Shown piece by piece: positions 15,638-23,508 of a DNA stretch of 64,000 bases. The stretch lies in assembly GCA_044347755.1 (NCBI GenBank), contig JBIKUE010000011.1, positions 1 through 64,000 of the forward strand, in the 5' to 3' direction. The notes under the pieces are model-generated. The model saw only the letters and a program-made list of their open reading frames with translations. It did not search any database and was not told the DNA's origin. Position 1 is the stretch's first letter, and each line of letters begins with the position of its first letter. This stretch comes from M3007 sp044347755 (GTDB taxonomy: Bacteria > Bacteroidota > Bacteroidia > Chitinophagales > Saprospiraceae). The position numbers and the translations under genes are program-made.

Positions 15638-15952
15638 ATGATGAGGTATTTGCTTGCAATACTGGTTATTGCAGTAGCTGCATGCGCCAAACGGAAGGCT
15701 GAAAGATCCACACTGGTTGATGTGCCGGTCCTAACAGACTCCGTTGCCTGGGTATCCGTGGTTAAAATATGCATAAACTGGAATGGATATGTTATTTCCA
15801 CTGATTTTTTGCCGGAGCTAAGCACCACTACGGATACTTCCAAAATCAATCAATCATTAAGAAAAGCCAAAACCTATAAATTTGAGGAAAGGCAGGGAGC
15901 TGCCATTCAATGTGGCACCATTACATTCAAGTACAAACCGAATCAAAAATGA
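15638..15952 (+). CDS. Small hypothetical lipoprotein
   Basis: A 104-residue product with a lipoprotein signal (MMRYLLAILVIAVAACAKRK, lipobox AVAAC). The rest has no motif I know; two Cys remain in the mature part (ICINW, IQCGT). It begins 2 bp after the permease stop, and its TGA overlaps the ATG of dapD (ATGA). It is thus translationally coupled in a permease-lipoprotein-dapD operon. A role with the permease at the outer membrane is conceivable but is only an inference from position. Confidence 0.7.
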   Translation: MMRYLLAILVIAVAACAKRKAERSTLVDVPVLTDSVAWVSVVKICINWNGYVISTDFLPELSTTTDTSKINQSLRKAKTYKFEERQGAAIQCGTITFKYKPNQK

Positions 15953-16767
15953 GCGAATTAAGAAGCATCATCGAAGCAGCCTGGCAAGATCGTTCACTGT
16001 TACAGGATCAAGAAACAAGAAAAGCCGTACGTGAAGCAGTAGCCATGCTGGATGCTGGGGAAATCCGCGTAGCTGAGCCCGATTCAGAAGGAGTATGGAT
16101 TACGCATGAATGGATTAAAAAGGCCATTGTGATGTATTTCCCTATTCAGGAAATGCAAACCATCGAAGTAGGCCCATTTGAATTCCACGATAAAATTCCG
16201 CTCAAAAGTGGTTTTGCACAAAAAGGCGTCCGGGTAGTTCCGCACGCATTGGCCCGCTACGGCTCATTTATTGAAAAAGGCGCCATTCTCATGCCTTCCT
16301 ATGTCAATATCGGCGCATGGGTAGGCTCCGGCACCATGGTAGACACCTGGGCTACAGTAGGCTCCTGTGCTCAAATTGGTCGGAATGTACACCTGGCTGG
16401 TGGGGTCGGCATAGGTGGCGTTTTAGAGCCCCCGCAAGCAACTCCTACCATTATTGAAGACGAATGTTTTATCGGCTCCCGGTGCATTGTAGTAGAAGGC
16501 GTACAGGTTGGTCGGGAAGCCGTTTTGGGGGCTAATGTGGTTCTCACTCAAAGCACTCACATCATAGACGTAACCGGAGCAGAACCCAAAGTATTCAAGG
16601 GCAAAGTGCCCCCAAGATCAGTGGTCATTCCTGGCACCTATACCAAAAAATTCCCCGCAGGTGAATACCAGGTAGCTTGCGCACTCATCATAGGCGAGCG
16701 CAAAGAAAGCACCGATAAAAAGGTATCACTCAATGAGGCTCTGAGGGAATATAATGTGAGTGTTTGA
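15949..16767 (+). CDS. dapD: 2,3,4,5-tetrahydropyridine-2,6-dicarboxylate N-succinyltransferase
   Basis: A 272-residue cytoplasmic left-handed beta-helix acyltransferase of the succinylase route to lysine and meso-diaminopimelate. Diagnostic stretches are SGFAQKGVRVVPHALARYGSFIEKGAILMPSYVN, GTMVDTWATVGSCAQIG, HLAGGVGIGGVLEPPQA and VIPGTYTKKFPAGEYQV. The ATG at 15949 overlaps the upstream stop and gives the standard start MSELRSIIEAAW. The last three codons and the TGA lie in the family A repeat that follows, so the extreme C-terminus is repeat-derived. dapB of the same pathway is at 31.8 kb. Confidence 0.95.
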   Translation: MSELRSIIEAAWQDRSLLQDQETRKAVREAVAMLDAGEIRVAEPDSEGVWITHEWIKKAIVMYFPIQEMQTIEVGPFEFHDKIPLKSGFAQKGVRVVPHALARYGSFIEKGAILMPSYVNIGAWVGSGTMVDTWATVGSCAQIGRNVHLAGGVGIGGVLEPPQATPTIIEDECFIGSRCIVVEGVQVGREAVLGANVVLTQSTHIIDVTGAEPKVFKGKVPPRSVVIPGTYTKKFPAGEYQVACALIIGERKESTDKKVSLNEALREYNVSV

Positions 16768-17096
16768 GTGTGTGAGTTGGCGTTAGAGTGTGTCTGAAAA
16801 ACATTGCCGGAGATGAAAATAGCAGATTTTGGGTCCTGACTGAGCGCCCTTTTTCGGGGAATAATGGGGCTTATTGCCCGAAAAAGACGCGAAAGGCAAG
16901 TTTCAAAAGATGCATTTTCAGCCCGCTGAATGTTTTTCAGACACACTCTAGTCTAGGTATTATCACAGTAAGCTTATCCCCTGACTTCACCAAAATGATT
17001 ATTCCATAAAAACCATTTAACAGGGCGTCAGCCTACTAAAATACTAAGCCGAACGCCAACTCAAACACCCAAACACTCAAACACCCAAACACTCTC
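16756..17096. repeat. Family A inverted repeat, interrupted by a MITE
   Basis: The left arm (about 16756-16784) has GTGTTTGA octamers ending in GAGTTGGCGTT; the right arm (17047-17096) has GCCGAACGCCAACTCAAACAC followed by CAAACACT/CAAACACC octamers. The left arm contains the dapD stop and the right arm ends 1 nt before the ATG at 17098. A 167-bp terminal-inverted-repeat element occupies the space directly after the left arm. Confidence 0.82.
16784..16950. mobile_element. 167-bp MITE-like element with 22-bp perfect terminal inverted repeats
   Basis: TAGAGTGTGTCTGAAAAACA at 16784 and its complement ending at 16950 form 22-nt perfect terminal repeats (16784-16805, 16929-16950). Imperfect complementarity continues about 20 nt further inward (TGAAAAT on both sides), as in many MITEs. 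There is no coding capacity. An internal GGGCGCTC-like and CCCCGAAAA/TTCGGG segment could fold on its own. It sits within a family A palindrome. A transposase source is not in this window. Confidence 0.75.
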
Positions 17097-17097
17097 C

Positions 17098-17838
17098 ATG
17101 TCCAAAACCATTGAGATCCGGACCACACAGAATGTGACCATTGAGTATGAGCTCGCTGGGTTGCAGGAGCGTGCTATGGCCTGGCTTTTGGATACTTTTA
17201 TTGTGGCCTTTGGGTATTATTCATTGGTTATTTTGATTTTGCTGGTGTTCCCGGGTATGGATAATATGTGGGGGATTTTTGTTGGGGTGCTCATGTTCCT
17301 GGTTTATTTTTTATACCATATCTGTTTCGAAATCCTGAAAAGAGGCCAAAGCCCGGGCAAAATGGCTATGAGTATCAAGGTGGTGAGGCTGGATGGAAAG
17401 GATCCGGAATGGAGCGATGTGACCCTTAGGGCATTACTTCAATTGGTTGATTCCATTTTTTGTCTGGGGCTGATAGGCGGATTGTTAATCAAAACCACGT
17501 CTAAAGCGCAACGCTTGGGCGATATGGCTGCCAACACTACCCTGATAAAACTGCAGAGTGCCAACCACGCCTTCCGGCTAAACGATATCCTGAATATATC
17601 GTCTCTCCAGAATTATACTCCGGTTTATCCTCAGGTGCGCCATTTGAGTGAACGCGATATGATTTTTGTGAAATCAGTATTGACCCGGCTGAATACCTAT
17701 CCCAACCAGGCCCATGAAGAACTGGTGGAAGACCTGGTATCGAAATTAATGCCTATTCTGGGCATAGAGCATCGTCCCTTTAATCGGATTGATTTTTTAA
17801 AGACTTTGCTAAAAGATTATATCGTTCTTACTCGTTAA
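17098..17838 (+). CDS. RDD family membrane protein
   Basis: A 246-residue protein whose N-terminal ~160 residues form an RDD domain: LQERAMAWLLDTFIV, HICFEILKRGQSPGKMAMSIKVVRLDG, and KAQRLGDMAANTTLI. Three hydrophobic helices are seen. RDD proteins are inner-membrane proteins; some act as ion transporters, most are uncharacterised. The last ~80 residues are soluble and helical, with LSERDMIFVKSVLTRLN. This second part recurs in Bacteroidota RDD proteins, but I know no function for it. The gene starts at the edge of the family A repeat. Confidence 0.87.
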   Translation: MSKTIEIRTTQNVTIEYELAGLQERAMAWLLDTFIVAFGYYSLVILILLVFPGMDNMWGIFVGVLMFLVYFLYHICFEILKRGQSPGKMAMSIKVVRLDGKDPEWSDVTLRALLQLVDSIFCLGLIGGLLIKTTSKAQRLGDMAANTTLIKLQSANHAFRLNDILNISSLQNYTPVYPQVRHLSERDMIFVKSVLTRLNTYPNQAHEELVEDLVSKLMPILGIEHRPFNRIDFLKTLLKDYIVLTR

Positions 17839-18015
17839 GCGTGGAAACCCTTTTTCGACTAATTTGTTGATCCATTTTGCGGATTCTGGCAATTGTTCAT
17901 ATTCTTCAGGCAGCCTAAAGAATATTTTTGTACTCTTGTAATTCGCTTTATCAACTGACCAACCTAATCCGTCTCCTGTAAGCCGTTTACTGTAAACCGT
18001 CCAACCATGAAACAA
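17809..18015 (-). pseudogene. Possible gene remnant or tiny gene antisense to the spacer
   Basis: In the spacer between the RDD gene and the next surface protein, the minus strand encodes a 68-residue frame. Its C-terminal half reads like real protein (FFRLPEEYEQLPESAKW, then INKLVEKGFPRL). Its only ATG overlaps the start codon of the downstream plus-strand gene and its 3' end overlaps the RDD gene. An intact independent gene is therefore unlikely. I do not recognise the family. Confidence 0.25.
17923..17930 (+). promoter_or_regulatory. Candidate -7 box TATTTTTG upstream of the T9SS type B protein
   Basis: TATTTTTG fits TAnnTTTG and lies 77 bp before the ATG at 18007. A clear -33 box at the right distance is not seen, so this is tentative. 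Confidence 0.35.
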
Positions 18016-20742
18016 AGACTACTCCTGCCGATTTTAGCCGTACTAGCCTTTCCGGTTGCCTTATTTGCTACCCACAATCGGGCAGGGGAAATCCATATTG
18101 AACAAATTGGACCGCTTACCATACGGGCTACTATCATTACCTGGACAAAAACCAGTAGCGTGAATGCCGATCGTGACACGCTTGAAATAAATTGGGGCGA
18201 CGGTGTGATTCAGAAAGTAGCCCGGAACAATGGCCTGGGATTTCAGGGCGTACCCCTTGCCAATGATATCAAATACAATACCTACGTTTCAGAACATACC
18301 TATGCGGGTCCCAGCACCTATACAATTGGCATGACAGATCAAAACAGGATAGGTGGAATCATTAATGTAAATCCGCCCGCATCCGACAATGTGCCATTCC
18401 ACATACAAACAACTTACACCTTCCAGGATGCGCAGTTTGGAGGCATGAATACCACGCCATTCCTGCTCCAGCCACCCATAGATAATGCCTGTGTAGGGAA
18501 ACCGTACAAACACAACCCAAATGCCTCAGACCCGGATGGGGATAGTTTATCTTATGAACTGATCGTTCCACTTCAGGGTCCTAATGCAGAGGTGCCCAAT
18601 TATTCCTTCCCTAATGAAATCGGATTTGGTCTAGACAACGTGTTCAGTCTGAATCCGGTTACCGGAGACATCCTTTGGAAATCGCCGAAGGTGCCTGGTG
18701 TATATAATATTGCTTTTGTCATCATCTCCTGGAGGAAGGGGAAAATCATTGACCGTACCATCCGCGACATGCAGATTTTTGTGTCAGCATGTAATAACAA
18801 CCCTCCTGAAGTAGAAGCTGTGGATAAAATTTGTGTGGTTGCCGGCCAGGAAATCGACTTTACCGTTATAGGAACCGATATAGACACCACTGATCTGGTT
18901 CGCCTTTCCGCACTTGGCGCTCCGCTTACTTCACAATATAGCCCGGCTACCTTTACCGGAAACCTGGGATGGTTAGAATCGCCCGTTTCCGGTAAATTTC
19001 ATTGGAAAACCGCCTGCGAACATATCTCCAATCAGCCGTATACTGTTGTATTTAAGGCAACAGATACGCTAACCACACCCCAGTTGGCAGATTTGTATAC
19101 GGTTTCGATCAAGGTGGTTGGACCGGCGCCTGAAGATTTGCAAGCAGATGCCTCTCAGGGAAACATTGAAATAAGTTGGCAAAGGCCTTATGTCTGCGAA
19201 GATGCTGCAGAAAATTACTTTCTTGGCTTTTCCGTTTGGCGCAGGGAAGGCAGTAATCCTTTTGTACCAGACACCTGCGAACCTGGCCTGGCTGGCAAAG
19301 GATATACCCAGCTTATTGCAGTAACAAGAGCTGTAAAAGATGGCAGATATTATTATCAGGATACTCAGGTAGAGCGTGGCCGTACTTATTGTTACCGGGT
19401 GTTGGCCAAATTTGCACGGACTTCCATTGGAGGTTATCCTTATAATGTGGTTGAAAGTCTTGCGTCTGAAGAGGTTTGTGCTCAATTACCACGTGATCTG
19501 CCATTAATGACCAATGTTTCGGTAGAAGCCACTGATCTGTCAGCCGGTCGCATGTATGTAGCCTGGTCCAAGCCAGTAGCCCAGGATTTGGATACGATCA
19601 TCAATCACGGCCCATATCGATACCAGTTGCGCAGGGCTGACGGATTTAGCGGAGGCACCTTTTCAGATGTACCGGGCGCTTCTTTTTCTGCCAACGAATT
19701 CTGGCAAGCCAACGATACCACTTTTGCCTTTGATGAGCCGTTAAACACGGTTTCAGGTCCTCACCGCTATCAGGTGGATTTTTATGTAAAAGGGAATGTA
19801 TTACTGGGGAATACCAGGGCGGCATCCTCTGTATTCCTCTCTATTGTTTCTACCGATCAGACCAATATCCTGAGTTGGGAACACCAGGTACCCTGGAACA
19901 ATTACCAGTACAGGATTTTTCGCAAGAACAACCAAACCGGCCTATTCGATCCCATTGGGAGTTCCAGTATCAAACAATACGAGGATCGCGGCTTGATCAA
20001 CGGTCAGGAATATTGTTATTATGTGGAAAGCGAAGGCACCTACAGTATCAGTGGCTTACTTAATCCGCTTTTTAACAAATCTCAAGAGATTTGTGGCGTT
20101 CCAATTGATACCGTACCTCCTTGTGCACCCATATTGGCCGTAAGTAACCTTTGCGATGATCCAAATCAGGCTGAACCAGGACCGCCTTTCCTGAATCAGT
20201 TGTCCTGGACAAACCCTAATACTACTTGTGGAGGCACAGATGATGCCGTTGCCTACAAGATTTGGTACGCCCCTTTGGAAGGAGAACCGCTTAATCTGAT
20301 TATGGATCAGAACGGCGTCGACAACACTTCATTTACCCATAGTCTACCCGATCAATTGGCCGGTTGTTATGCGGTATCGGCCCTTGATTCTGTTGGCAAT
20401 GAAAGTGCATTGAGTAATCTGGTTTGTGTAGACAACTGTCCAAATTATGTTTTACCCAATGCATTCACACCTAATGGAGACGGAGCCAATGACCTGTATA
20501 CCCCATTCCCAGGCTGGCGATTTATTGCAAATGTGGAACTCCAGATCTTTAATCGTTGGGGTAATCTGGTTTTCCAGACCACAGAACCAACCATTAACTG
20601 GAACGGCACCAATGAGAGTGGCAAGGAACTCGCAGAAGGCACCTACTTTTACGTGTGTAAAGTATATGAATGGCGGGTAGGCGGCATTGTACTGCGCCCC
20701 GATTTGCTGCAAGGGTATATCGAACTTATTCGCGGAGAATAG
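18007..20742 (+). CDS. T9SS type B (gliding motility-associated C-terminal domain) surface protein
   Basis: A 911-residue exported protein. Signal peptide MKQRLLLPILAVLAFPVALFA. The N-terminal ~370 residues hold PKD/cadherin-like beta modules (LEINWGDG, NPNASDPDGDSLSYELIVPLQGP, VVFKATDTLTTPQLADLYTV). Two to three FN3-like modules with paired Cys follow (CYRVLAKF, YCYYVESEG). The C-terminal ~90 residues are a type B sorting domain: LPNAFTPNGDGANDLY, LQIFNRWGNLVFQT, GTYFYVCKVYE. Such domains direct secretion through the type IX machinery and cell-surface retention or release. The protein is probably an adhesin or matrix component; no enzymatic motif is visible. Confidence 0.9.
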   Translation: MKQRLLLPILAVLAFPVALFATHNRAGEIHIEQIGPLTIRATIITWTKTSSVNADRDTLEINWGDGVIQKVARNNGLGFQGVPLANDIKYNTYVSEHTYAGPSTYTIGMTDQNRIGGIINVNPPASDNVPFHIQTTYTFQDAQFGGMNTTPFLLQPPIDNACVGKPYKHNPNASDPDGDSLSYELIVPLQGPNAEVPNYSFPNEIGFGLDNVFSLNPVTGDILWKSPKVPGVYNIAFVIISWRKGKIIDRTIRDMQIFVSACNNNPPEVEAVDKICVVAGQEIDFTVIGTDIDTTDLVRLSALGAPLTSQYSPATFTGNLGWLESPVSGKFHWKTACEHISNQPYTVVFKATDTLTTPQLADLYTVSIKVVGPAPEDLQADASQGNIEISWQRPYVCEDAAENYFLGFSVWRREGSNPFVPDTCEPGLAGKGYTQLIAVTRAVKDGRYYYQDTQVERGRTYCYRVLAKFARTSIGGYPYNVVESLASEEVCAQLPRDLPLMTNVSVEATDLSAGRMYVAWSKPVAQDLDTIINHGPYRYQLRRADGFSGGTFSDVPGASFSANEFWQANDTTFAFDEPLNTVSGPHRYQVDFYVKGNVLLGNTRAASSVFLSIVSTDQTNILSWEHQVPWNNYQYRIFRKNNQTGLFDPIGSSSIKQYEDRGLINGQEYCYYVESEGTYSISGLLNPLFNKSQEICGVPIDTVPPCAPILAVSNLCDDPNQAEPGPPFLNQLSWTNPNTTCGGTDDAVAYKIWYAPLEGEPLNLIMDQNGVDNTSFTHSLPDQLAGCYAVSALDSVGNESALSNLVCVDNCPNYVLPNAFTPNGDGANDLYTPFPGWRFIANVELQIFNRWGNLVFQTTEPTINWNGTNESGKELAEGTYFYVCKVYEWRVGGIVLRPDLLQGYIELIRGE

Positions 20743-20758
20743 TCTGAAAAACAACACA

Positions 20759-22045
20759 CTATGCCGGCTTCCGCCAGGGCTTGATCACCAGTCGTAAACT
20801 TTGATCATAGGTCAGGTAGTTCCAAACCCAGTTCAGGAAAACAAAAACCTTATTTTTGGTTCCCAGGATATACAGCAGGTGAATAAACATCCACATACCC
20901 CAGGCTAAGAATCCCTGTGTTTTCCAAAAAGGAAGGTCAGCTACCGCACGGTGACGACCAATGGTTGCCATGCTACCCAGGTCTGTGTATCGGAATGGCT
21001 GTAAAGCTTCTCCCTTGTTCTTTCGGACTATGTTTTTAGCCAGAAGTTTTCCTTGCTGCATGGCTGGTTGCGCTACCTGAGGGTGACCGTTTGGCCATTC
21101 GGGATCATGTGTTTGAAGCGCAATATCTCCCAAGGCAAAAACATCAGAAAGACCGGCCACTTCATTGTACTCATTGCAGATTATACGATTGCCGCGTGCC
21201 ATGGAGCTTGCCGGAATTCCCTCTAATTTGTTTCCGATAATACCTGCTGCCCAAATAACTTTATCGGCCCGGATGGTGGAGCCATCGTCCATTAATACCG
21301 TCTTGCCATCATAAGCCTTTACGACTTTGTCCAGCCAAAGTTCCACTCCCAGATCTTTCAGAAATTTTTCCGATTGGGCAGAAGCTTCCTCCGACATAGC
21401 ATTCAACACTCTTGAGGAGCCATGAATTAAATGGATCTGGATTTCATCCCGATTCAAGTCCTGATAGTCTTTTCCAATGATGTGTTGTTTCATTTCGGCC
21501 AAAGCTCCGGCCACCTCTACGCCGGTAGCACCGCCGCCTACCACCACGATATCCAGAAATCGCTGCCGGTCCGTGTAATCATCTGCAGTAACGGCTCGTT
21601 CATAATCTTCAAAAATAGCATTTCGAAGGTAAAGCGCTTCACTAACCGATTTCATTGGTATGGCATTGGCTTTCAAATCCTCATTTCCGAACCAGTTAGT
21701 GTCTGCTCCCATCGCCAGCACCAAATAATCATATCTCAGGGCACCAATCTCCGTATCAATTTCGTGTGCTTCAGGCCGGACAGCCTGTACCGTGGCCAAT
21801 CGGACAAAGACATTTTTTTGATTTTGAAAGACTTTCCTGAAGGGGAAAACGATACTGGAAGGCTCTAAGCCAGCCATAGCCACCTGGTAAAAAAGAGGTT
21901 GAAACTGGTGGTAGTTGTTTTTGTCAATCAGAACGATCTGGAAGGCTTTATTAGATGCCAATTTACGGGCCAGCGTAAGTCCAGCAAATCCGCCTCCCAC
22001 AATCACAACACGCTTTTGGTCGGTATCCGGGATATTGAAATTCAT
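20759..22045 (-). CDS. ndh: Type II NADH dehydrogenase (NDH-2)
   Basis: A 428-residue FAD-dependent NADH:quinone oxidoreductase, non-proton-pumping, on the inner face of the cytoplasmic membrane. The N-terminal FAD-binding Rossmann motif is VVIVGGGFAGLTLARKLA; the NADH-binding motif is DIVVVGGGATGVEVAGALAEM (near 165). VFALGDIA is the flavoprotein ATG/GD motif, and QPAMQQGKLLAKNI matches the quinone-side region. The C-terminus (GFLAWGMWMFIHLLYILGTKNKVFVFLNWVWNYLTYDQ) is the amphipathic/membrane segment typical of Bacteroidota NDH-2. It is divergent from the cysteine synthase operon and shares its 5' spacer. Confidence 0.9.
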   Translation of the reverse strand: MNFNIPDTDQKRVVIVGGGFAGLTLARKLASNKAFQIVLIDKNNYHQFQPLFYQVAMAGLEPSSIVFPFRKVFQNQKNVFVRLATVQAVRPEAHEIDTEIGALRYDYLVLAMGADTNWFGNEDLKANAIPMKSVSEALYLRNAIFEDYERAVTADDYTDRQRFLDIVVVGGGATGVEVAGALAEMKQHIIGKDYQDLNRDEIQIHLIHGSSRVLNAMSEEASAQSEKFLKDLGVELWLDKVVKAYDGKTVLMDDGSTIRADKVIWAAGIIGNKLEGIPASSMARGNRIICNEYNEVAGLSDVFALGDIALQTHDPEWPNGHPQVAQPAMQQGKLLAKNIVRKNKGEALQPFRYTDLGSMATIGRHRAVADLPFWKTQGFLAWGMWMFIHLLYILGTKNKVFVFLNWVWNYLTYDQSLRLVIKPWRKPA

Positions 22046-22117
22046 AGGGTGATGTTTCTAACTTAAACCATTTTAAAGGTCTTTCTGTTTATGAAATTAT
22101 TAAAAATAAGAACTGGC

Positions 22118-22149
22118 TTGGAATTTGTAATTCTAAACCAGTACATTTG
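22118..22149 (+). promoter_or_regulatory. Promoter of the cysteine leader-cysK transcript
   Basis: TTG(G) at 22118-22121 and TACATTTG at 22142-22149 fit the Bacteroidota -33/-7 pattern, with about 21 nt between TTG and TAnnTTTG. The candidate before the LytTR gene at 42455-42487 has the same spacing. Transcription would begin around 22154-22156, only a few nucleotides before the leader ATG at 22160, so the leader mRNA would be nearly leaderless. Confidence 0.65.
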
Positions 22150-22159
22150 TACACCTGTT

Positions 22160-22243
22160 ATGAACAAGTCACTATCTTTTATTACCGCATGTTGTTGCTG
22201 TTGTCCATCCGGAAGGAAAGGGAAGGCAGTTCACATGAGGTAA
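22160..22243 (+). CDS. Polycysteine leader peptide (27 codons)
   Basis: This short frame begins ATG AAC AAG TCA and encodes MNKSLSFITA, then five consecutive cysteines (codons at 22190-22204: TGT TGT TGC TGT TGT), then PSGRKGKAVHMR and TAA. It sits between a consensus-like promoter and an intrinsic terminator that precedes the cysteine-synthase gene. A run of codons for the pathway's end product is the hallmark of a ribosome-mediated attenuator. Poly-Cys leader ORFs controlling cysteine genes are known in mycobacteria. The peptide itself is probably not functional; ribosome stalling would be the signal. An overlapping longer frame (22147-22338) lacks such a pattern and I do not accept it. Confidence 0.8.
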   Translation: MNKSLSFITACCCCCPSGRKGKAVHMR

Positions 22244-22319
22244 AAAAGATAATTCCAATCTATTTTTCCCATAAACAGAGCACCCTTTCCGGCCAGATGC
22301 TGGAAAGGGTGCTCTGTTT
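22215..22319 (+). promoter_or_regulatory. Cysteine attenuator: antiterminator segment and intrinsic terminator
   Basis: The terminator is an 18-bp perfect stem, 22273-22290 paired with 22302-22319, loop 22291-22301, ending in TTTT(TA). It lies 30 nt after the leader stop and 31 nt before the cysK ATG. GGAAAGGG at 22215-22222, just downstream of the Cys codons, can pair with CCCTTTCC at 22283-22290, the inner half of the terminator's 5' arm. If a ribosome stalls on the Cys codons this segment is exposed and could block the terminator; if it translates on to 22243 the segment is masked or passed and the terminator can form. The pairing is 8 bp and was found by eye. Confidence 0.7.
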
Positions 22320-22350
22320 TTACTCGTTTATCACTTAAAATAATACATTC

Positions 22351-23304
22351 ATGAAAGCTAACAACATTCTTGAAACCATTGGTAACACTCCCCATGTGCG
22401 CATTAACCGTCTTTTTGGAAAGGAACATGATGTATGGATCAAACTGGAGCGAGCCAACCCCGGTGGCAGCATCAAAGACCGTATTGCCTTGTCTATGATT
22501 GAAGATGCAGAACAACGTGGATTACTTAAAGAAGGCAGCGTGATCATTGAGCCTACCAGCGGCAACACCGGCATTGGTTTAGCCATGGTAGCGGCAGTAA
22601 AAGGGTACCCGCTTATTTTAGTCATGCCGGAAAGCATGAGTGTAGAAAGAAGGCGCCTGATGGCAGCCTATGGTGCACAATTTGATCTGACACCGAGAGA
22701 AAAAGGCATGAAAGGCGCTATTGCCAGAGCTCAGGAGTTGTTGGAACAAATCCCCAATGCGTGGATGCCCCAACAATTTGAGAACGAAGCCAATATTACT
22801 GTTCACAAAGCCACTACCGTAAAGGAAATCCTGGCCGATTTTCCGGAGGGGATCGATGTTCTGATCACAGGAGTGGGCACCGGAGGGCATATCACAGCAG
22901 TTGCTGAAGAACTAAAAAAACATTTCCCCAAACTACAGGTATTTGCCGTTGAACCAGCTTTAAGTCCGGTTATTTCAGGCGGTCAACCCGGGCCACACCC
23001 TATTCAAGGTATCGGCGCAGGATTTGTACCCAAAAACCTGCACACAGAAATCCTGGATGGTATTATTCAAATTGAAAAAGAAGATGCCTTCGAATTTGCA
23101 CGCAGAGCTGCACTCGAGGAAGGCATTTTTGGTGGTATTTCGTCCGGAGCAACCTTGGCTGCCATTGCTCAAAAACTACCGGAAATCCCGGCAGGAGCCA
23201 AAATACTTGGCTTCAATTATGATACCGGTGAACGATATCTCTCTATTGAAGGCCTATACCAATGGGAAGGCTCAGAGGCCATAACCATTCCCAAAGCTGG
23301 ATAG
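22351..23304 (+). CDS. cysK: Cysteine synthase (O-acetylserine sulfhydrylase)
   Basis: A 317-residue PLP enzyme that makes cysteine from O-acetylserine and sulfide in the cytoplasm. IGNTPHVRINRL opens the protein; the PLP lysine is K42 in NPGGSIKDRIAL; the substrate loop is PTSGNTGIGLAMVAA; the phosphate-binding loop is TGVGTGGHITAVAE; GGISSGATLAAI is near 260. Length and motifs fit CysK rather than cystathionine beta-synthase. Expression appears controlled by the poly-Cys leader and terminator directly upstream. A terminator follows at 23311-23347, so the gene is monocistronic apart from the leader. Confidence 0.93.
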   Translation: MKANNILETIGNTPHVRINRLFGKEHDVWIKLERANPGGSIKDRIALSMIEDAEQRGLLKEGSVIIEPTSGNTGIGLAMVAAVKGYPLILVMPESMSVERRRLMAAYGAQFDLTPREKGMKGAIARAQELLEQIPNAWMPQQFENEANITVHKATTVKEILADFPEGIDVLITGVGTGGHITAVAEELKKHFPKLQVFAVEPALSPVISGGQPGPHPIQGIGAGFVPKNLHTEILDGIIQIEKEDAFEFARRAALEEGIFGGISSGATLAAIAQKLPEIPAGAKILGFNYDTGERYLSIEGLYQWEGSEAITIPKAG

Positions 23305-23310
23305 AACACC

Positions 23311-23347
23311 AAAAAAGGGTCGGAAAAGACATTCCTGGCCCTTTTTT
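23311..23347 (+). terminator. Intrinsic terminator after cysK
   Basis: AAAAAAGGG (23311-23319) pairs with CCCTTTTTT (23339-23347); an inner GGAA/TTCC pair closes the stem. The U-rich 3' arm gives a classic terminator 6 nt after the cysK stop. Confidence 0.8.
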
Positions 23348-23508
23348 AATACCATTTTAAGGTTATTTATTGAAAATCAACAGATAAAGTCAGAATTTTG
23401 CGCTGCGTAACAAAATAGGGCTGATTGTCGACGGTAAATTCCACATTTTAGCACGATATTTGCCATGTTTTAATCATGCTGCCTTTCGGCTACCAAATTT
23501 TAGATCTT

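Noticed and set aside
22147..22338. A 63-codon plus-strand frame overlapping the cysteine leader
   Set aside because: It is in a different frame from the poly-Cys ORF, runs through the terminator hairpin, and starts inside the -7 box. The 27-codon frame at 22160-22243 explains the region better.
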